Notes: a model not told the origin generated them from the sequence alone. A stretch of 64,000 bases of DNA from Endozoicomonas atrinae (GCF_001647025.1 NZ_LUKQ02000003.1:1-64000); one strand, 5' to 3'. Counted from the stretch's first letter, positions 1-8,823 are shown. Numbers and translations are program-made.

Positions 1-42
1 TGCATCGTGAAAGTTTTCAGGAAAATCGGGAGTTTTAGGCAT
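1..42 (-). CDS. Start of an unidentified ORF, possibly a transposase (partial)
   Basis: An ATG at 42-40 opens a frame of 14 codons reading MPKTPDFPENFHDA that stays open to the window edge. It sits about 80 bp inside the presumed end of the mobile element, the usual place for the start of an insertion-sequence transposase. There is no clear Shine-Dalgarno sequence and too little protein for family assignment. The transposase reading is an inference from position only. Confidence 0.35.
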   Translation of the reverse strand, partial: MPKTPDFPENFHDA

Positions 43-127
43 GACATTAACGGGATGAACAACAGGCTATTTAAAGTATAAAGGCAATCGCAGAATTCGT
101 GACATATTTTGAAAATGAAATTGGTAT
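1..127. mobile_element. Right-hand end of an insertion element that interrupts the RND gene
   Basis: The RND efflux reading frame becomes recognisable only from about position 131, and a stop codon (TGA, 116-118) closes the frame just upstream, so something unrelated occupies 1-127. The block ends with ATTGGTAT at 120-127. Its inverse, ATACCAAT, is the terminal sequence of the foldback element at 63458-63588. A minus-strand reading frame starts at 42 and runs off the left edge, as expected for a transposase facing inward from the element's right end. The other end and any target duplication lie outside the window, so the family cannot be named. Confidence 0.5.
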
Positions 128-2317
128 GAGATATCCATTGGCGATGAGGTCTATCGTCGGCTGGACAAGATCAACCCCACCTTACCTCAGGGTATGGAGG
201 TTGAGATCAGCTATGATGGCACGGCTTATATGCGCAAGGCTCTGAAGGAGATTGTGGTTACTCTCGCTGAAACGATCATCATTGTCGGGCTGGTTGTTCT
301 GGCGTTGATGGGGGCCTTTCGTACGGCACTGGTGCCACTGGTGACCATTCCTATTTCGATTCTCGGTTGTATTGCCATCATGTGGCTGGTGGGCTTTTCC
401 CTGAATCTTTTGACCATACTGGCCATCGTTTTGTCAGTCGGTCTGGTCGTGGACGACGCCATTGTCGTGGTTGAGAACGTTGCACGACATATGCGGGAGG
501 GAAAATCGCGATTAGAGTCGGGATTACTGAGTTCAAGAGAACTATTGAAACCGATTATTGGCATGACACTGACGCTGGCGGCTGTTTATGCCCCCATCGG
601 TTTTGTTTCCGGCTTAACCGGCAGCCTGTTCAGAGAGTTTGCTTTTACGCTTTCTGTTGCTGTGCTGATTTCTGGCGTGGTGGCTATCACGTTGTCGCCG
701 GTTATGAGCAGTTGGGTATGTCCTGAAAAAGGGCGTGAGAACCGCTATACACTGAAGGTAAACCAATTCTTTGATCGTTTGCGACGGGTTTATGGGCGTG
801 GGCTGGACTCGGTCTTTCAATGGCGAAACCAGATGCTTTTTCTGTCGGTTTTTCTCTCATTATTAATCGCCCCGCTCTATCTGTTTTCCGCCAAAGAGTT
901 GGCACCTGTGGAGGATCAGGGCAGTATTAATATTGTCGTTGAGTCTCCCCCGGATGCTTCCATTGCCTATACCGATCAGCACATGAATGGGGTTATCGAC
1001 TCATTAGGTTTTTTACCTGGTGTTGAATTGATTTGGCAGGTCATCTCTTCAGAAGGTGGTTTTGGCGGTATTGAGTTTGTTGATTATGCTCAACGCTCCC
1101 AGAGTGTGCATGAGATGCTTCCTACTGTGTTTGGAACCTTGTCAGGAGAGCCAGGGTTAAAGGTTTTCCCAATACTGTTTTCCTCTTTACCGACCGCCGG
1201 TCAGTTCGATGTGGAATTGGTGGTGCAGGCTCCTGATGATTATTCGGAGATGGAAAAATACGTGGGTCAGTTGATACAGGCTGCTTATCAGAGCGGTCAG
1301 TTTATGTTTGTGAATACCGATTTACAGATAAATTTGCCCGAGACTCGTCTGGTATTTGACCATAATCGTATTGCTGACCTTGGTATGACCGTTGCCGAGG
1401 TGACCGAACAGCTGAGTGCATTATTGTCCGAACAGGATGTGAATCGCTTTAATGCTTCTGGCAAGGCTTATCGGGTGATACCTATGGTTCTGTCAGAAGG
1501 GCGGAATAATCCTGAGCAGCTTTTGGACTTTACTCTTCGAACCTCTGCTGGAGAGCTTGTGCCTTTGAGAGCCGTAGCAAGCCTTGAAAATATCACCAGC
1601 CCGAGAGTAATGGGTAAATTCAACCAGCAGCGCTCATTCAGGATTCTTGGTGGTGTCTTGCCTGGTACGACGAATGATCAGGCACTGGCAACACTTGAGA
1701 CCGCTGCTCTGGATATTTTGCCAGAGACGTACACCGTCGACTATGCCGGTGTTTCCAGGCAGCTTCGTCAGGAAGGTAACAGTATGTTTTCTGTACTGGT
1801 GATGGCTCTGGCAGTGGTTTATCTATTACTGGCAATACAGTTTAACAGCTTCCGTTCTCCTCTGGTCGTTCTGCTTGGCTCTGTACCATTAGCGCTTTTT
1901 GGCGGATTGTTGTTCAGCTTTACTGGTCTGACCACGGTGAATATTTATGCCCAGATTGGCTTTATTACATTGGTTGCACTGGTTGCCAAAAACGGGATTT
2001 TAATTACCGAGTTTGCTAATGAGCTTCAGTTTAAGGGCTACCAGAAGATGGAGGCTATTCGAGAAGCAGCCAAAATTCGCCTTCGGCCTGTGTTGATGAC
2101 CACTGCTGCTACCGTGCTGGGGCACTTTCCACTGGTATTGGTCACTGGTGCAGGGGCTGAAGCGAGAAACAGCATCGGTATTATTCTGGTAGCGGGTATG
2201 CTGATTGGTACGTTTTTCACGCTTTTTGTTTTGCCTTGCGTCTATCTCTGGCTGGGTGAAGGCTATAAACAGCATGTCATTGACCCGGGGGCAGAGCAGC
2301 AGTCTCAAAGCCTATGA
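128..2317 (+). pseudogene. RND (AcrB/HAE1-type) efflux permease, 5'-truncated
   Basis: This is the inner-membrane pump of a tripartite efflux system, a proton antiporter that exports drugs or other hydrophobic compounds. Recognisable sequence begins around 131 with the end of the first periplasmic porter domain (LPQGMEVEISYD at about 185-220), then the second transmembrane helix and everything downstream to the C-terminus. The proton-relay aspartates are present in VGLVVDDAIVVVEN (about residues 81-94 counted from the ATG at 194), as is the lysine of ALVAKNG in the C-terminal membrane half. About 720 residues remain of a family length near 1030, so roughly 300 N-terminal residues, including TM1 and much of the porter domain, are missing. 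The junction coincides with the presumed mobile-element end. The remainder has no stop or frameshift, so the truncation is probably recent. It is unlikely to make a working pump. The last bases overlap the convergent metallopeptidase-like gene. Confidence 0.85.
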
Positions 2318-2770
2318 GGCTTCAGTTGTTGGTTTCTGGCAGAAATGTTTTGTATAAAATTTGATGGCGAGGGGGATGCTCAGTCTAAACGCCTCGTCCT
2401 CAAAGCTCCTTTCCATATAGTGCTTTTGGAACTCTGTAATCTTGATCTGTTTGTTTTCGAGTTGTCGTACATGTACTAGTTCGTGAGCCATAGTGATACG
2501 GACTTCACTGGGCTCCAGTCCATTGGAAAGGGCTATTCGATAATTTCCATTCTTCAGTGGAAGTGTATAACCCAGCATATTGGGTTCGGGCATTCTGAAG
2601 TACAGATACTCAATATGAACATCTGGATCAATGCCTAACTCTTCCAAGTAAAAACTTTGCATATCCAGAAATGTGCACCCTGAAGGGTTAAGAGCATCGC
2701 TGTACATTGCTTTGGCTGGCAGTGATGCAATGACCCACAGGAACACAAGAATGTATAAGGTCGTCTTCAC
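2312..2770 (-). CDS. Secreted HExxH putative zinc metallopeptidase-like protein
   Basis: A 152-residue protein with a signal peptide at residues 1-21 (hydrophobic core LYILVFLWVIASL, cleavage near AKA). It carries the zinc-metallopeptidase motif HELVH at residues 96-100 within a short helix (ITMAHELVHVRQLE), followed by acidic residues that could give a third ligand. The family is not recognised. The small size resembles minimal M48/M56-like or DUF-type peptidases, and some short HExxH proteins are not enzymes. It starts with GTG, with AGG about 5 bases upstream. It is convergent with the truncated RND gene and overlaps its end by 6 bases. A periplasmic location is inferred from the signal peptide. 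Confidence 0.65.
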   Translation of the reverse strand: MKTTLYILVFLWVIASLPAKAMYSDALNPSGCTFLDMQSFYLEELGIDPDVHIEYLYFRMPEPNMLGYTLPLKNGNYRIALSNGLEPSEVRITMAHELVHVRQLENKQIKITEFQKHYMERSFEDEAFRLSIPLAIKFYTKHFCQKPTTEAS

Positions 2771-2948
2771 GGTAACCTGGTCTTATATTGTTAAACAGCC
2801 ATTCTTGGAAAGCTCGACTCATCCCGGATTAAGAAAACTACTGTAGATGTCAAAACTGCCACATTTTCATTGTAAAAGTGCCATCATGAATAATTATCCT
2901 TTGATGACTGACAGGTTGTTATCGGCACTTTTGAGCGAGGGTTTAATT

Positions 2949-3377
2949 ATGTGGTTCCAGAAACAGGTCCAGCTTCAACCTTACCAGAGAGGGTTTCATC
3001 TGATTACAGCAGAAATTTCTGACAAACTGCCTGAGATGGAGAGATATAAGACTGGGCTGTGTCATATCTTTTTGCAGCATACTTCCGCGTCACTGACACT
3101 CAATGAAAATGCCGACCCAAATGTCCGTCATGATATGGAAACATTCAGCAACTACTATATCCCTGAAAATGAAGAGTATTTTCTACATGTTATAGAAGGC
3201 AGTGATGATATGCCTGCACATATTAAATCCAGCCTGTTTGGTGCCGATGTAATGATTCCAATTGCTGATGGTTCACTGGCTTTAGGTACTTGGCAGGGGG
3301 TATGGCTAGGAGAGCACAGAGACAACGGAGGAAGTCGGAATCTAATCATCACTTTACAAGGTGAAGGTTATACGTAA
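2949..3377 (+). CDS. YjbQ family (UPF0047) protein
   Basis: A 142-residue member of the YjbQ/UPF0047 family, small trimeric proteins. The E. coli homologue shows weak thiamine phosphate synthase activity, but its physiological role is unsettled. Family hallmarks are visible: HIFLQHTSASLTLNENADP near residues 40-58, the metal-site histidines around DMETFSNYYIP, and the C-terminal GTWQGVWLGEHRDNGGSRN region. An upstream in-frame extension exists, but ATG at 2949 is preferred: it has GAGCGAGG about 8 bases upstream and gives the usual family start (MWFQKQ). It appears monocistronic. Confidence 0.9.
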   Translation: MWFQKQVQLQPYQRGFHLITAEISDKLPEMERYKTGLCHIFLQHTSASLTLNENADPNVRHDMETFSNYYIPENEEYFLHVIEGSDDMPAHIKSSLFGADVMIPIADGSLALGTWQGVWLGEHRDNGGSRNLIITLQGEGYT

Positions 3378-3537
3378 TTATAAAAATCAGGTATTAACAA
3401 TTTGTTTTATATAAAGGAGGGTTAGACCGAACTGGCATTTCAACGATGCTGGACTATAACTATAAAAATCGGGCAAGAAGTCAATTTCAATGTTTCGGAA
3501 TGGATATTCCGACAACCAGTACCTAGAGGATATAGCT

Positions 3538-3783
3538 ATGGCACGGAAAAAGCCGACTAAAGCTGCTGCTGGTTTTGATGGCGCTGATATTGGGTTTCTG
3601 GGGAGTCGCGACGAGCCTGCTGAAGAAAGGACCGTTGAGTCTCGTAAAAAACTCAGGGCAAGTCTGGACTCCCAGATAGAAGAGTTTTTGAAAAACGGAG
3701 GCCAGATCGAAGAGATTCCATCGAACATTACTGCAGATCCACCGAAAAAACCCTCCGGTGAATACGGTAACCGACCAATATGA
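3538..3783 (+). CDS. SutA-like RNA polymerase-associated regulator
   Basis: An 81-residue, highly charged protein. Its C-terminal third (EEFLKNGGQIEEIPSNITAD, then PPKKP and a GNRPI end) matches the conserved tail of Pseudomonas SutA, a small protein that binds RNA polymerase and raises transcription of maintenance genes in slow-growing cells. The N-terminal half (MARKKPTKAAAGFDGADIGF) differs from the long acidic N-terminus of SutA, so this is a shorter family member. The start is set by GAGG about 8 bases upstream of ATG 3538; the in-frame ATG at 3490 lacks such a site. A strong terminator follows directly. The family call rests on memory of the conserved tail. Confidence 0.75.
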   Translation: MARKKPTKAAAGFDGADIGFLGSRDEPAEERTVESRKKLRASLDSQIEEFLKNGGQIEEIPSNITADPPKKPSGEYGNRPI

Positions 3784-3793
3784 CTTAACTTTG

Positions 3794-3821
3794 AAAGCCC
3801 GGTATTTACCGGGCTTTTTTT
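3794..3821 (+). terminator. Rho-independent terminator after the SutA-like gene
   Basis: Perfect 11-bp stem AAAGCCCGGTA / TACCGGGCTTT (3794-3804 and 3807-3817) with a TT loop, running into a T tract, 10 bases after the stop codon. Confidence 0.9.
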
Positions 3822-3823
3822 AT

Positions 3824-3920
3824 GCACATGGATGTGCTGTATCCTGAAAATGCAGGAGCAATTTTCAGGGAATACACAGGGACGTATTGTATCCCAGAAA
3901 TGCAGGAGTGGTTTCTGGGG
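3824..3920 (+). repeat. Tandem hairpins with GGA/GCAGGAG loops (CsrA/RsmA-site-like)
   Basis: Three successive hairpins: GCACATGGATGTGC (3824-3837); CCTGAAAAT / ATTTTCAGG (3843-3851 and 3861-3869) around GCAGGAGCA; and CCCAGAAA / TTTCTGGG (3893-3900 and 3912-3919) around TGCAGGAGTGG. Between the last two lies CAGGGACG (3877-3884). Two of these fit the RsmA/CsrA consensus CANGGAYG, and the two larger loops share GCAGGAG. They may be a dispersed intergenic repeat, an RNA that binds CsrA/RsmA, or both. Confidence 0.55.
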
Positions 3921-3925
3921 TATAT

Positions 3926-4087
3926 AAGTACCTAACCATATGAAATCATATTTTCTGATTCAGTGGTCAGCCACTCTGCTGCGTTACAGCTACGATCACA
4001 TAGCTACGGCTATGCTCACTCCGCTGAGCCTTGCATAGTAACTAACCACTAAGCCAGAAATATTCGATTTCATATGACCAGGTACTT
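3926..4087. repeat. 162-bp imperfect palindromic (foldback) element
   Basis: The left arm from 3926 reads AAGTACCTAACCATATGAAA and the right arm, read inversely from 4087, AAGTACCTGGTCATATGAAA. Similarity continues for about 32 bp to TTTCTG. An inner pair AGTGGTCA / TAACCACT continues the pairing. No coding capacity. The structure resembles a small non-autonomous mobile element (MITE). Confidence 0.7.
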
Positions 4088-4148
4088 ACATGGATGCAGG
4101 AGCTAGAGTAACGTAAGAGCAGTTACCGGGGAGTGCTTTCCGGGTATA

Positions 4149-5183
4149 TCAAACGACCTCTACCCACTTACCACCGTCGTAAGGTGATAGCTCGCCAATT
4201 GATTCCAGAGACAACTCAAATCTTGTTGCAACATTATGGAAAGCTTCTTCTACTGCCGGGTCTACGGCAACTAGAAGACCGCCACTGGTTTGAGGGTCAC
4301 AGAGAATGTGTTTCTGCTGCTCTGTAATTTCAACTGCCTTATGTCCGTAGCTGGCATAGTTTCTTTCGGTGCCACCGGGGATACAGCCCTGCTGACGGTA
4401 ATTTTCCACATGTGGAAGCAGAGGGAGTTTGTCAGTATATAGGGTGGCTTTTACCTTACTGCCCTCACAAACCTCCAGAAGGTGGCCAAGAAGACCAAAA
4501 CCGGTAACATCGGTGATCGCACTGATACCGTTCAGCAGAGAGAGGTCTGCGCCCATGGTGTTCATTGTGCACATGGAGTCACGGGCAATATGCTGATGCT
4601 CATCCTGCAGCACCTTTTTCTTTTGTGCTGTAGTGAGAATACCAACGCCAAGAGGTTTGGTCAGATATAGCTTGTGACCGGGTTGAGCCTGATCATTTCT
4701 TTTCAGGTGCTCAAGAGATACACGACCAGTGACCGCAAGCCCGAAGATAGGTTCAGGGGCATCAATACTGTGGCCTCCAGCCAGCGGTATTCCTGCATCG
4801 GCACAAGCCTGACGACCACCGTCAACTACCTGTGCAGCAACTTCGGGAGGTAGCTTGTTTACAGGCCAGCCAAGAATAGCAATGGCCATCAAGGGAGTGC
4901 CACCCATAGCATAAATATCACTGATGGCATTGGTGGCAGCGATGCGCCCAAAATCGAATGGGTCATCAACAATCGGCATAAAGAAATCGGTAGTGCTTAT
5001 GATCCCTTCACCGTTTCCCAAGTCAACAACGGCGGCATCATCTTTGCTGGAATTACCAACGACCAGGTTAGGAAAGTCTGGAAGAGTGAGGTTGGTTTTC
5101 AAAATACCATCAAGAATCTGTGGTGAAATTTTGCAACCACATCCTGCGCCATGACTGTACTCTGTAAGCTTCAGATCCTTCAT
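4149..5183 (-). CDS. selD: Selenide, water dikinase (selenophosphate synthase)
   Basis: Makes monoselenophosphate from selenide and ATP, the selenium donor for selenocysteine and 2-selenouridine. The N-terminal catalytic signature GAGCGCK is present (Cys15, Cys17, Lys18, matching the catalytic Cys and Lys of E. coli SelD), so this form uses cysteine rather than selenocysteine. The ATP-binding region follows ([20 protein letters not shown], then [17 protein letters not shown]), and the C-terminal half carries [10 protein letters not shown] and [10 protein letters not shown]. At 344 residues it is close to the E. coli length (347). ATG 5183 is chosen over the in-frame TTG just upstream because AGGGG lies 8 bases before it. 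No selA, selB or mnmH is in the window. Confidence 0.95.
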   Translation of the reverse strand: MKDLKLTEYSHGAGCGCKISPQILDGILKTNLTLPDFPNLVVGNSSKDDAAVVDLGNGEGIISTTDFFMPIVDDPFDFGRIAATNAISDIYAMGGTPLMAIAILGWPVNKLPPEVAAQVVDGGRQACADAGIPLAGGHSIDAPEPIFGLAVTGRVSLEHLKRNDQAQPGHKLYLTKPLGVGILTTAQKKKVLQDEHQHIARDSMCTMNTMGADLSLLNGISAITDVTGFGLLGHLLEVCEGSKVKATLYTDKLPLLPHVENYRQQGCIPGGTERNYASYGHKAVEITEQQKHILCDPQTSGGLLVAVDPAVEEAFHNVATRFELSLESIGELSPYDGGKWVEVV

Positions 5184-5470
5184 CAATACTACCCCTGAGC
5201 TAACGCTTGAAATGCGGATACTTTAGCACTGGGAACCTTTTCATTAAATGCCTTACAGATCTTAAGGGCGAAAGGATTGAACACATTTTCTGGACATAAA
5301 CAGAAACCAGAGGTTTCTAATGTCATATCTCTGTGATAAAAGGTAATTTTAGACGTCAGTGATAAGTGGCTAATCATGTGTTTTTGGTTTCATATGCCCA
5401 GCTGTTTATTTGACCGGTTTGATCCAATAAGAAAGAAGAATAGCGATAATTGATGGATTAGGAGAATCGG

Positions 5471-5956
5471 ATGGGAGCACTAACTTTGCCTTGTTCTTCT
5501 ATCGATGATTTGCTGAAGCAGCAGTCAGCAGCATTACAGCAGTGGTTTTCCAGCGGCGGTCGAAAGATCGAAGGTCTGGTTGTTCGTAAATTTCCCTCCT
5601 GGCTTGAGTCTGATCAGTTTATTAGCGCAGGTTCCGGTGCTCAGTTTGATACTGCGCGTTTTCGCCTGATGATGTGCAATAAACGTGATATCTGGCGTGT
5701 TAGTATCGACATGGCTTTTCATCCAAAAGCGAGGCTTATGGAGGACGGCTCTACTGTCGGACCTGGAATATTGTTTAATGTGCTGGATGATGAAGACCAG
5801 AGTGTTCTGATTGATTATTTTGAAGTGAGCATTCCAGCTTCAGCAGACTCAATTACGCCTGAACAGTGGTGTACATACTGGTTTATGAAGTTGGCTAAGA
5901 GTCATCACATCAATCGAATTTTTGCTTATAAGGAGTTCGAAGCAGAGATTGATTGA
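5471..5956 (+). CDS. Hypothetical protein, 161 aa
   Basis: A soluble-looking protein with no signal peptide, no membrane segment and no recognised family. It contains tryptophan-rich stretches (LQQWFSSGG, CTYWFMKLAKSH) and several acidic runs. GGAG 6 bases before ATG 5471 supports the start. It stands between divergent selD and the convergent DUF2878 gene and is probably its own transcription unit. No function is proposed. Confidence 0.75.
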   Translation: MGALTLPCSSIDDLLKQQSAALQQWFSSGGRKIEGLVVRKFPSWLESDQFISAGSGAQFDTARFRLMMCNKRDIWRVSIDMAFHPKARLMEDGSTVGPGILFNVLDDEDQSVLIDYFEVSIPASADSITPEQWCTYWFMKLAKSHHINRIFAYKEFEAEID

Positions 5957-6015
5957 TTTCTTGGCCTAGCTGCAGCTTTTTGAATGACCAAAAAGCTGCA
6001 AAGTAATATGCAGCG

Positions 6016-6549
6016 TTAAAGGCTTTTTGCTTTATTGAGCCATGCCTGCGAAAAAGACTGGAGCATTGGGATAACAAGTGCCCAGATAATAGCCAGGACC
6101 AACAGTGTTTGCCATAGGGGCTGGGCAAGCGTTACATCACTCATTTTTGACCCTGCCAAATAGCTTAATGGTCCCCCAAAGAAGCCGAGAATGGCTCCAT
6201 AGAGTTTGTGGGTTCGGGACCAGTCAAGGCTGTGTCGAAGAGTTGTACCGAATATCAGCCATAGGCAGGCTAGCCAGAGTGGTAAAATACGTCCACCGTC
6301 CTCCAGTTGAGAGTGAAACTTCAGGATTTCCAGATTCCCAAGAAAACTATCGATAGCACATCCTAAGAGAAAGGTAATAGCCAGTACCTGCTTTTCTTTA
6401 TGCCAACTACCTACCCAAAACAGATGGATAAACAGGATTATTACGGTTGCAATCAGAGCAACGTGATCTCCCCCAAGAACACAGGCAAACCAGCCCATCT
6501 GGAATAGCAGATAATTCGTAATGAGTTTTATTTTGTTGATTGTCATCAT
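6016..6549 (-). CDS. DUF2878 family integral membrane protein
   Basis: 177 residues with about five or six hydrophobic segments and few charged residues. The C-terminal part has FFGGPLSYLAG and the central part GCAIDSFLG...LPLWLACLWLIFGTTLRHSL, which I recognise as the pattern of DUF2878 inner-membrane proteins of unknown function. Its start is 2 bases after the stop codon of the MocR regulator, so both are probably cotranscribed from upstream of 8003. Confidence 0.75.
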   Translation of the reverse strand: MMTINKIKLITNYLLFQMGWFACVLGGDHVALIATVIILFIHLFWVGSWHKEKQVLAITFLLGCAIDSFLGNLEILKFHSQLEDGGRILPLWLACLWLIFGTTLRHSLDWSRTHKLYGAILGFFGGPLSYLAGSKMSDVTLAQPLWQTLLVLAIIWALVIPMLQSFSQAWLNKAKSL

Positions 6550-6551
6550 TA

Positions 6552-8003
6552 TTAGAAGACCAGTGGTCGATAGATGGGTTCCAGTTCTAAGGTCAGCATG
6601 TCTCTAATGGTTTCCAGAGCAAACTGGACTTTATTATCACTGTCAGGGCTGCTGATACAGAGACGGACAGCTTGCGGTACTGCAGAGCTGCCAACTGCGA
6701 ACAGCTCTGACTGGAGCACTTTCACTCCCTTATTTTGTAGCTGTCGCACAAAGGTCTCTGCCCGCCATGGTTCAGGCAGTTTAAGCCAGCCATGAAAACT
6801 AAAAGTTTGTGTATGTATATCCATACCTTTGAGGTGCTGTTTCATGAGCTCCTGACGTCTGGCAATGGCTTCGGTCTGCCAGCGAATAAGCTGTTCAGCC
6901 ATACCAGATTCAATCCACTCACGGGCAACTTCAGCCATCAATGGTGGTGGAACCCAGCAGTCGCTTCTCATTGCCATGACCAGCCGTTCTCTCAGGTGAG
7001 AAGGGTAGCAGAGGTAACCGGTCCTCAGTCCGCCCGACAGTGTTTTTGAGAAGCTGCTGCTGTAAATTACCAGGTCAGGAGCAAGGCTGTAGAGCGAAGC
7101 CAGTCGTTTATCAGAAGCGACGAATTGTACATCATCTTCCAGGATCAATAGTTTGTGTCGTCGCGCTATTTCAATGATTCGCTCTCGCCGTTCAAGCGGC
7201 ATAATGATTGCTGTCGGGTTTTGCAGAGATGGCATTAGATACAGCAGTTTTGGCCGGTATTGCTGACAGCACTGTTCCAGAGCTTCTGGAATCAGACCAT
7301 GCTCATCCATTGGCAGGCCTATATGGTGAGTTTGCCACTGCCGTGCCGCATTAATGAACCCCGGGTAGGTTAATGACTCGGAAACGATGGTGTCCCCAGG
7401 TCGAGTTGCTGCCTGAAGCGCCATCATATTGCCATGCTGACCACCATTGGTGATCAAAATGTTGTCTGGGTTTGCATCGATCGACAGCGTTGTAAGCCAC
7501 TCTGTAATAGTATTGCGATGCCTTTCTAGCCCCGTTTCAGGTAGGTAATCCAGCAGGGAGGCCATACGTTGAGAGTCTGATGCAATAGTTTGCAGCGTCT
7601 CAGCCAGTATGTCTTCTCTTGGAGCAGGAACCTGAAGTGTCAGGCTCATATCAATAACCGCTGACTCTGGCTCCTGAGGTACATTGAATTGAGCCTGCTG
7701 CCAGATCTTGCCGGTAACGAAGGTTCCACTGCCTACTCTGGCGGTAATTAAGCGTCGTCTTTCTGCTTCAGCATAGCCCCGGGTAATCGTGCCAATGGTT
7801 ACGTTAAGCATATCGGCCAGCCAGCGATGAGTAGGAAGTTTATCTCCCGAGTTTAATGATCCATTTTTAATAGCCTGCTCAATGGCATCGGCTAGAGCCA
7901 TATATTTGGGGGCGGAATCAGAGGAAAAGTTTTCCAACCAATCTGGAGGGCTTATTTTTTTATCCATTGTCTTTTTGTTATTTTTAAATGATGTCTTTGT
8001 CAT
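6552..8003 (-). CDS. MocR-type regulator (GntR HTH fused to an aminotransferase fold)
   Basis: A 483-residue two-domain transcription factor. Residues about 30-100 form a GntR winged helix (DKLPTHRWLADMLNVTIGTI, then RGYAEAERRRLITARVGSGTFV). The rest is a class I PLP-dependent aminotransferase fold with the internal-aldimine lysine in SSSFSKTLSGGLRTGY and the Asp/Tyr region LILEDDVQFVASD. MocR proteins usually sense PLP or amino acids and often control a divergent neighbour; here that is a LysE-type exporter. An alternative start is the ATG at 7967. Neither start has a good Shine-Dalgarno sequence. Confidence 0.9.
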   Translation of the reverse strand: MTKTSFKNNKKTMDKKISPPDWLENFSSDSAPKYMALADAIEQAIKNGSLNSGDKLPTHRWLADMLNVTIGTITRGYAEAERRRLITARVGSGTFVTGKIWQQAQFNVPQEPESAVIDMSLTLQVPAPREDILAETLQTIASDSQRMASLLDYLPETGLERHRNTITEWLTTLSIDANPDNILITNGGQHGNMMALQAATRPGDTIVSESLTYPGFINAARQWQTHHIGLPMDEHGLIPEALEQCCQQYRPKLLYLMPSLQNPTAIIMPLERRERIIEIARRHKLLILEDDVQFVASDKRLASLYSLAPDLVIYSSSFSKTLSGGLRTGYLCYPSHLRERLVMAMRSDCWVPPPLMAEVAREWIESGMAEQLIRWQTEAIARRQELMKQHLKGMDIHTQTFSFHGWLKLPEPWRAETFVRQLQNKGVKVLQSELFAVGSSAVPQAVRLCISSPDSDNKVQFALETIRDMLTLELEPIYRPLVF

Positions 8004-8017
8004 GGTGACAATTTATT

Positions 8018-8097
8018 AATTGAACTCTTTTTTGTCCATGTATCATACTTTGTTTGAGCCTTTATTTCTTTATTTGTTTGATTGTATGGGTTCAATT
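8018..8097. promoter_or_regulatory. Divergent promoter region with inverted half-sites
   Basis: The 133-bp AT-rich spacer between the MocR gene and the exporter holds AATTGAAC (8018-8025) and its exact inverse GTTCAATT (8090-8097), about 72 bp apart. Widely spaced repeats are compatible with binding by a dimeric MocR protein with looping, but there is no direct evidence. Confidence 0.35.
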
Positions 8098-8136
8098 TTT
8101 AAAGGCATATATTCAAAATATTACTGAGAAAAAATA

Positions 8137-8739
8137 ATGGATGAGATAGAGATACTCTGGTTACCATTGGTAACCTTTGCCTTGAGTTCCAGTATTACAC
8201 CAGGACCCAATAATATTATGCTGGCAGCCAGTGGGGTAAATTATGGATTCTCCAGAAGTATCCCTCATATGCTGGGTGTTTCTATTGGGTTCTTTATTTT
8301 ATTTCTTGCCGTTGCATTTGGGCTGGGGAATATTTTTGAAAGGTATCCGCAGCTTCAAATGGCCTTGAAGTATATTGGGTCTGTTTATCTGTTATGGCTT
8401 GCCTGGAAAATTGCGACAGCCAGTGCGGCAACAGAAAAATCAGTCAGCAGTAAGCCAATGACTTTTTTTCAAGCGGCCAGTTTCCAATTTGTTAATGTGA
8501 AGGCCTTGATGATGGCAATCAGCAGCGCTGTGGTATTTACTCTGCCTGGTGAGCATTACATCATGTCAGCTCTTCTGGTTGGTCTTGTATTCACGCTGGT
8601 GAATCTGCCTTGTGTTTCGGTGTGGGTTGCCTTTGGTTCTGGGCTGAAACGTTTTTTGAGAAATGAACAGAGTTTAAAGGCTTTCAACTGGTCCCTGGCG
8701 TCATTAACTGCTGCATCGGTTGTGTTGTTTTATATTTAA
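8137..8739 (+). CDS. LysE/RhtB family amino acid exporter
   Basis: A 200-residue inner-membrane protein with six predicted hydrophobic helices and the N-terminal LysE-family signature SITPGPNN at about residues 20-27. Members export amino acids such as threonine, homoserine, lysine or cysteine/O-acetylserine; the substrate cannot be read from sequence. Divergence from a MocR regulator suggests control by an amino acid or PLP-linked signal. A stem-loop terminator follows. Confidence 0.9.
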   Translation: MDEIEILWLPLVTFALSSSITPGPNNIMLAASGVNYGFSRSIPHMLGVSIGFFILFLAVAFGLGNIFERYPQLQMALKYIGSVYLLWLAWKIATASAATEKSVSSKPMTFFQAASFQFVNVKALMMAISSAVVFTLPGEHYIMSALLVGLVFTLVNLPCVSVWVAFGSGLKRFLRNEQSLKAFNWSLASLTAASVVLFYI

Positions 8740-8764
8740 TCAGTCACCATAAAACTAAATGGTG

Positions 8765-8808
8765 TTGATCTGCCTGATAAGCTGATTCATCAGCTACAGG
8801 CAGATCAA
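8765..8808. terminator. Terminator hairpin between the exporter and ilvA
   Basis: Stem TTGATCTGCCTG / CAGGCAGATCAA (8765-8776 and 8797-8808) with a second inner pairing, between two convergent genes and followed on the plus strand by a short T-rich stretch. It may act in both directions. Confidence 0.65.
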
Positions 8809-8823
8809 CCCGCTTTATTTTAC

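Larger units (their letters stand above)
3784..4148. other. Repeat-rich spacer between the SutA-like gene and selD
   Basis: This 365-bp spacer holds the terminator, a run of small hairpins with GGA-containing loops (3824-3920), a 162-bp foldback element (3926-4087) and a further GGATGCAGGAG motif at 4091-4101. No credible coding sequence was seen; the ORF crossing 4133-4327 lies mostly inside selD on the other strand. Confidence 0.7.

Noticed and set aside
5189-5377. 62-codon minus-strand frame just upstream of selD, with a CP-like motif recalling TusA/YedF proteins that often accompany selD
   Set aside because: The resemblance is limited to one short CPENVF stretch; the frame is shorter than TusA, lacks a ribosome-binding site, and its end resembles another intergenic frame upstream of lptE.
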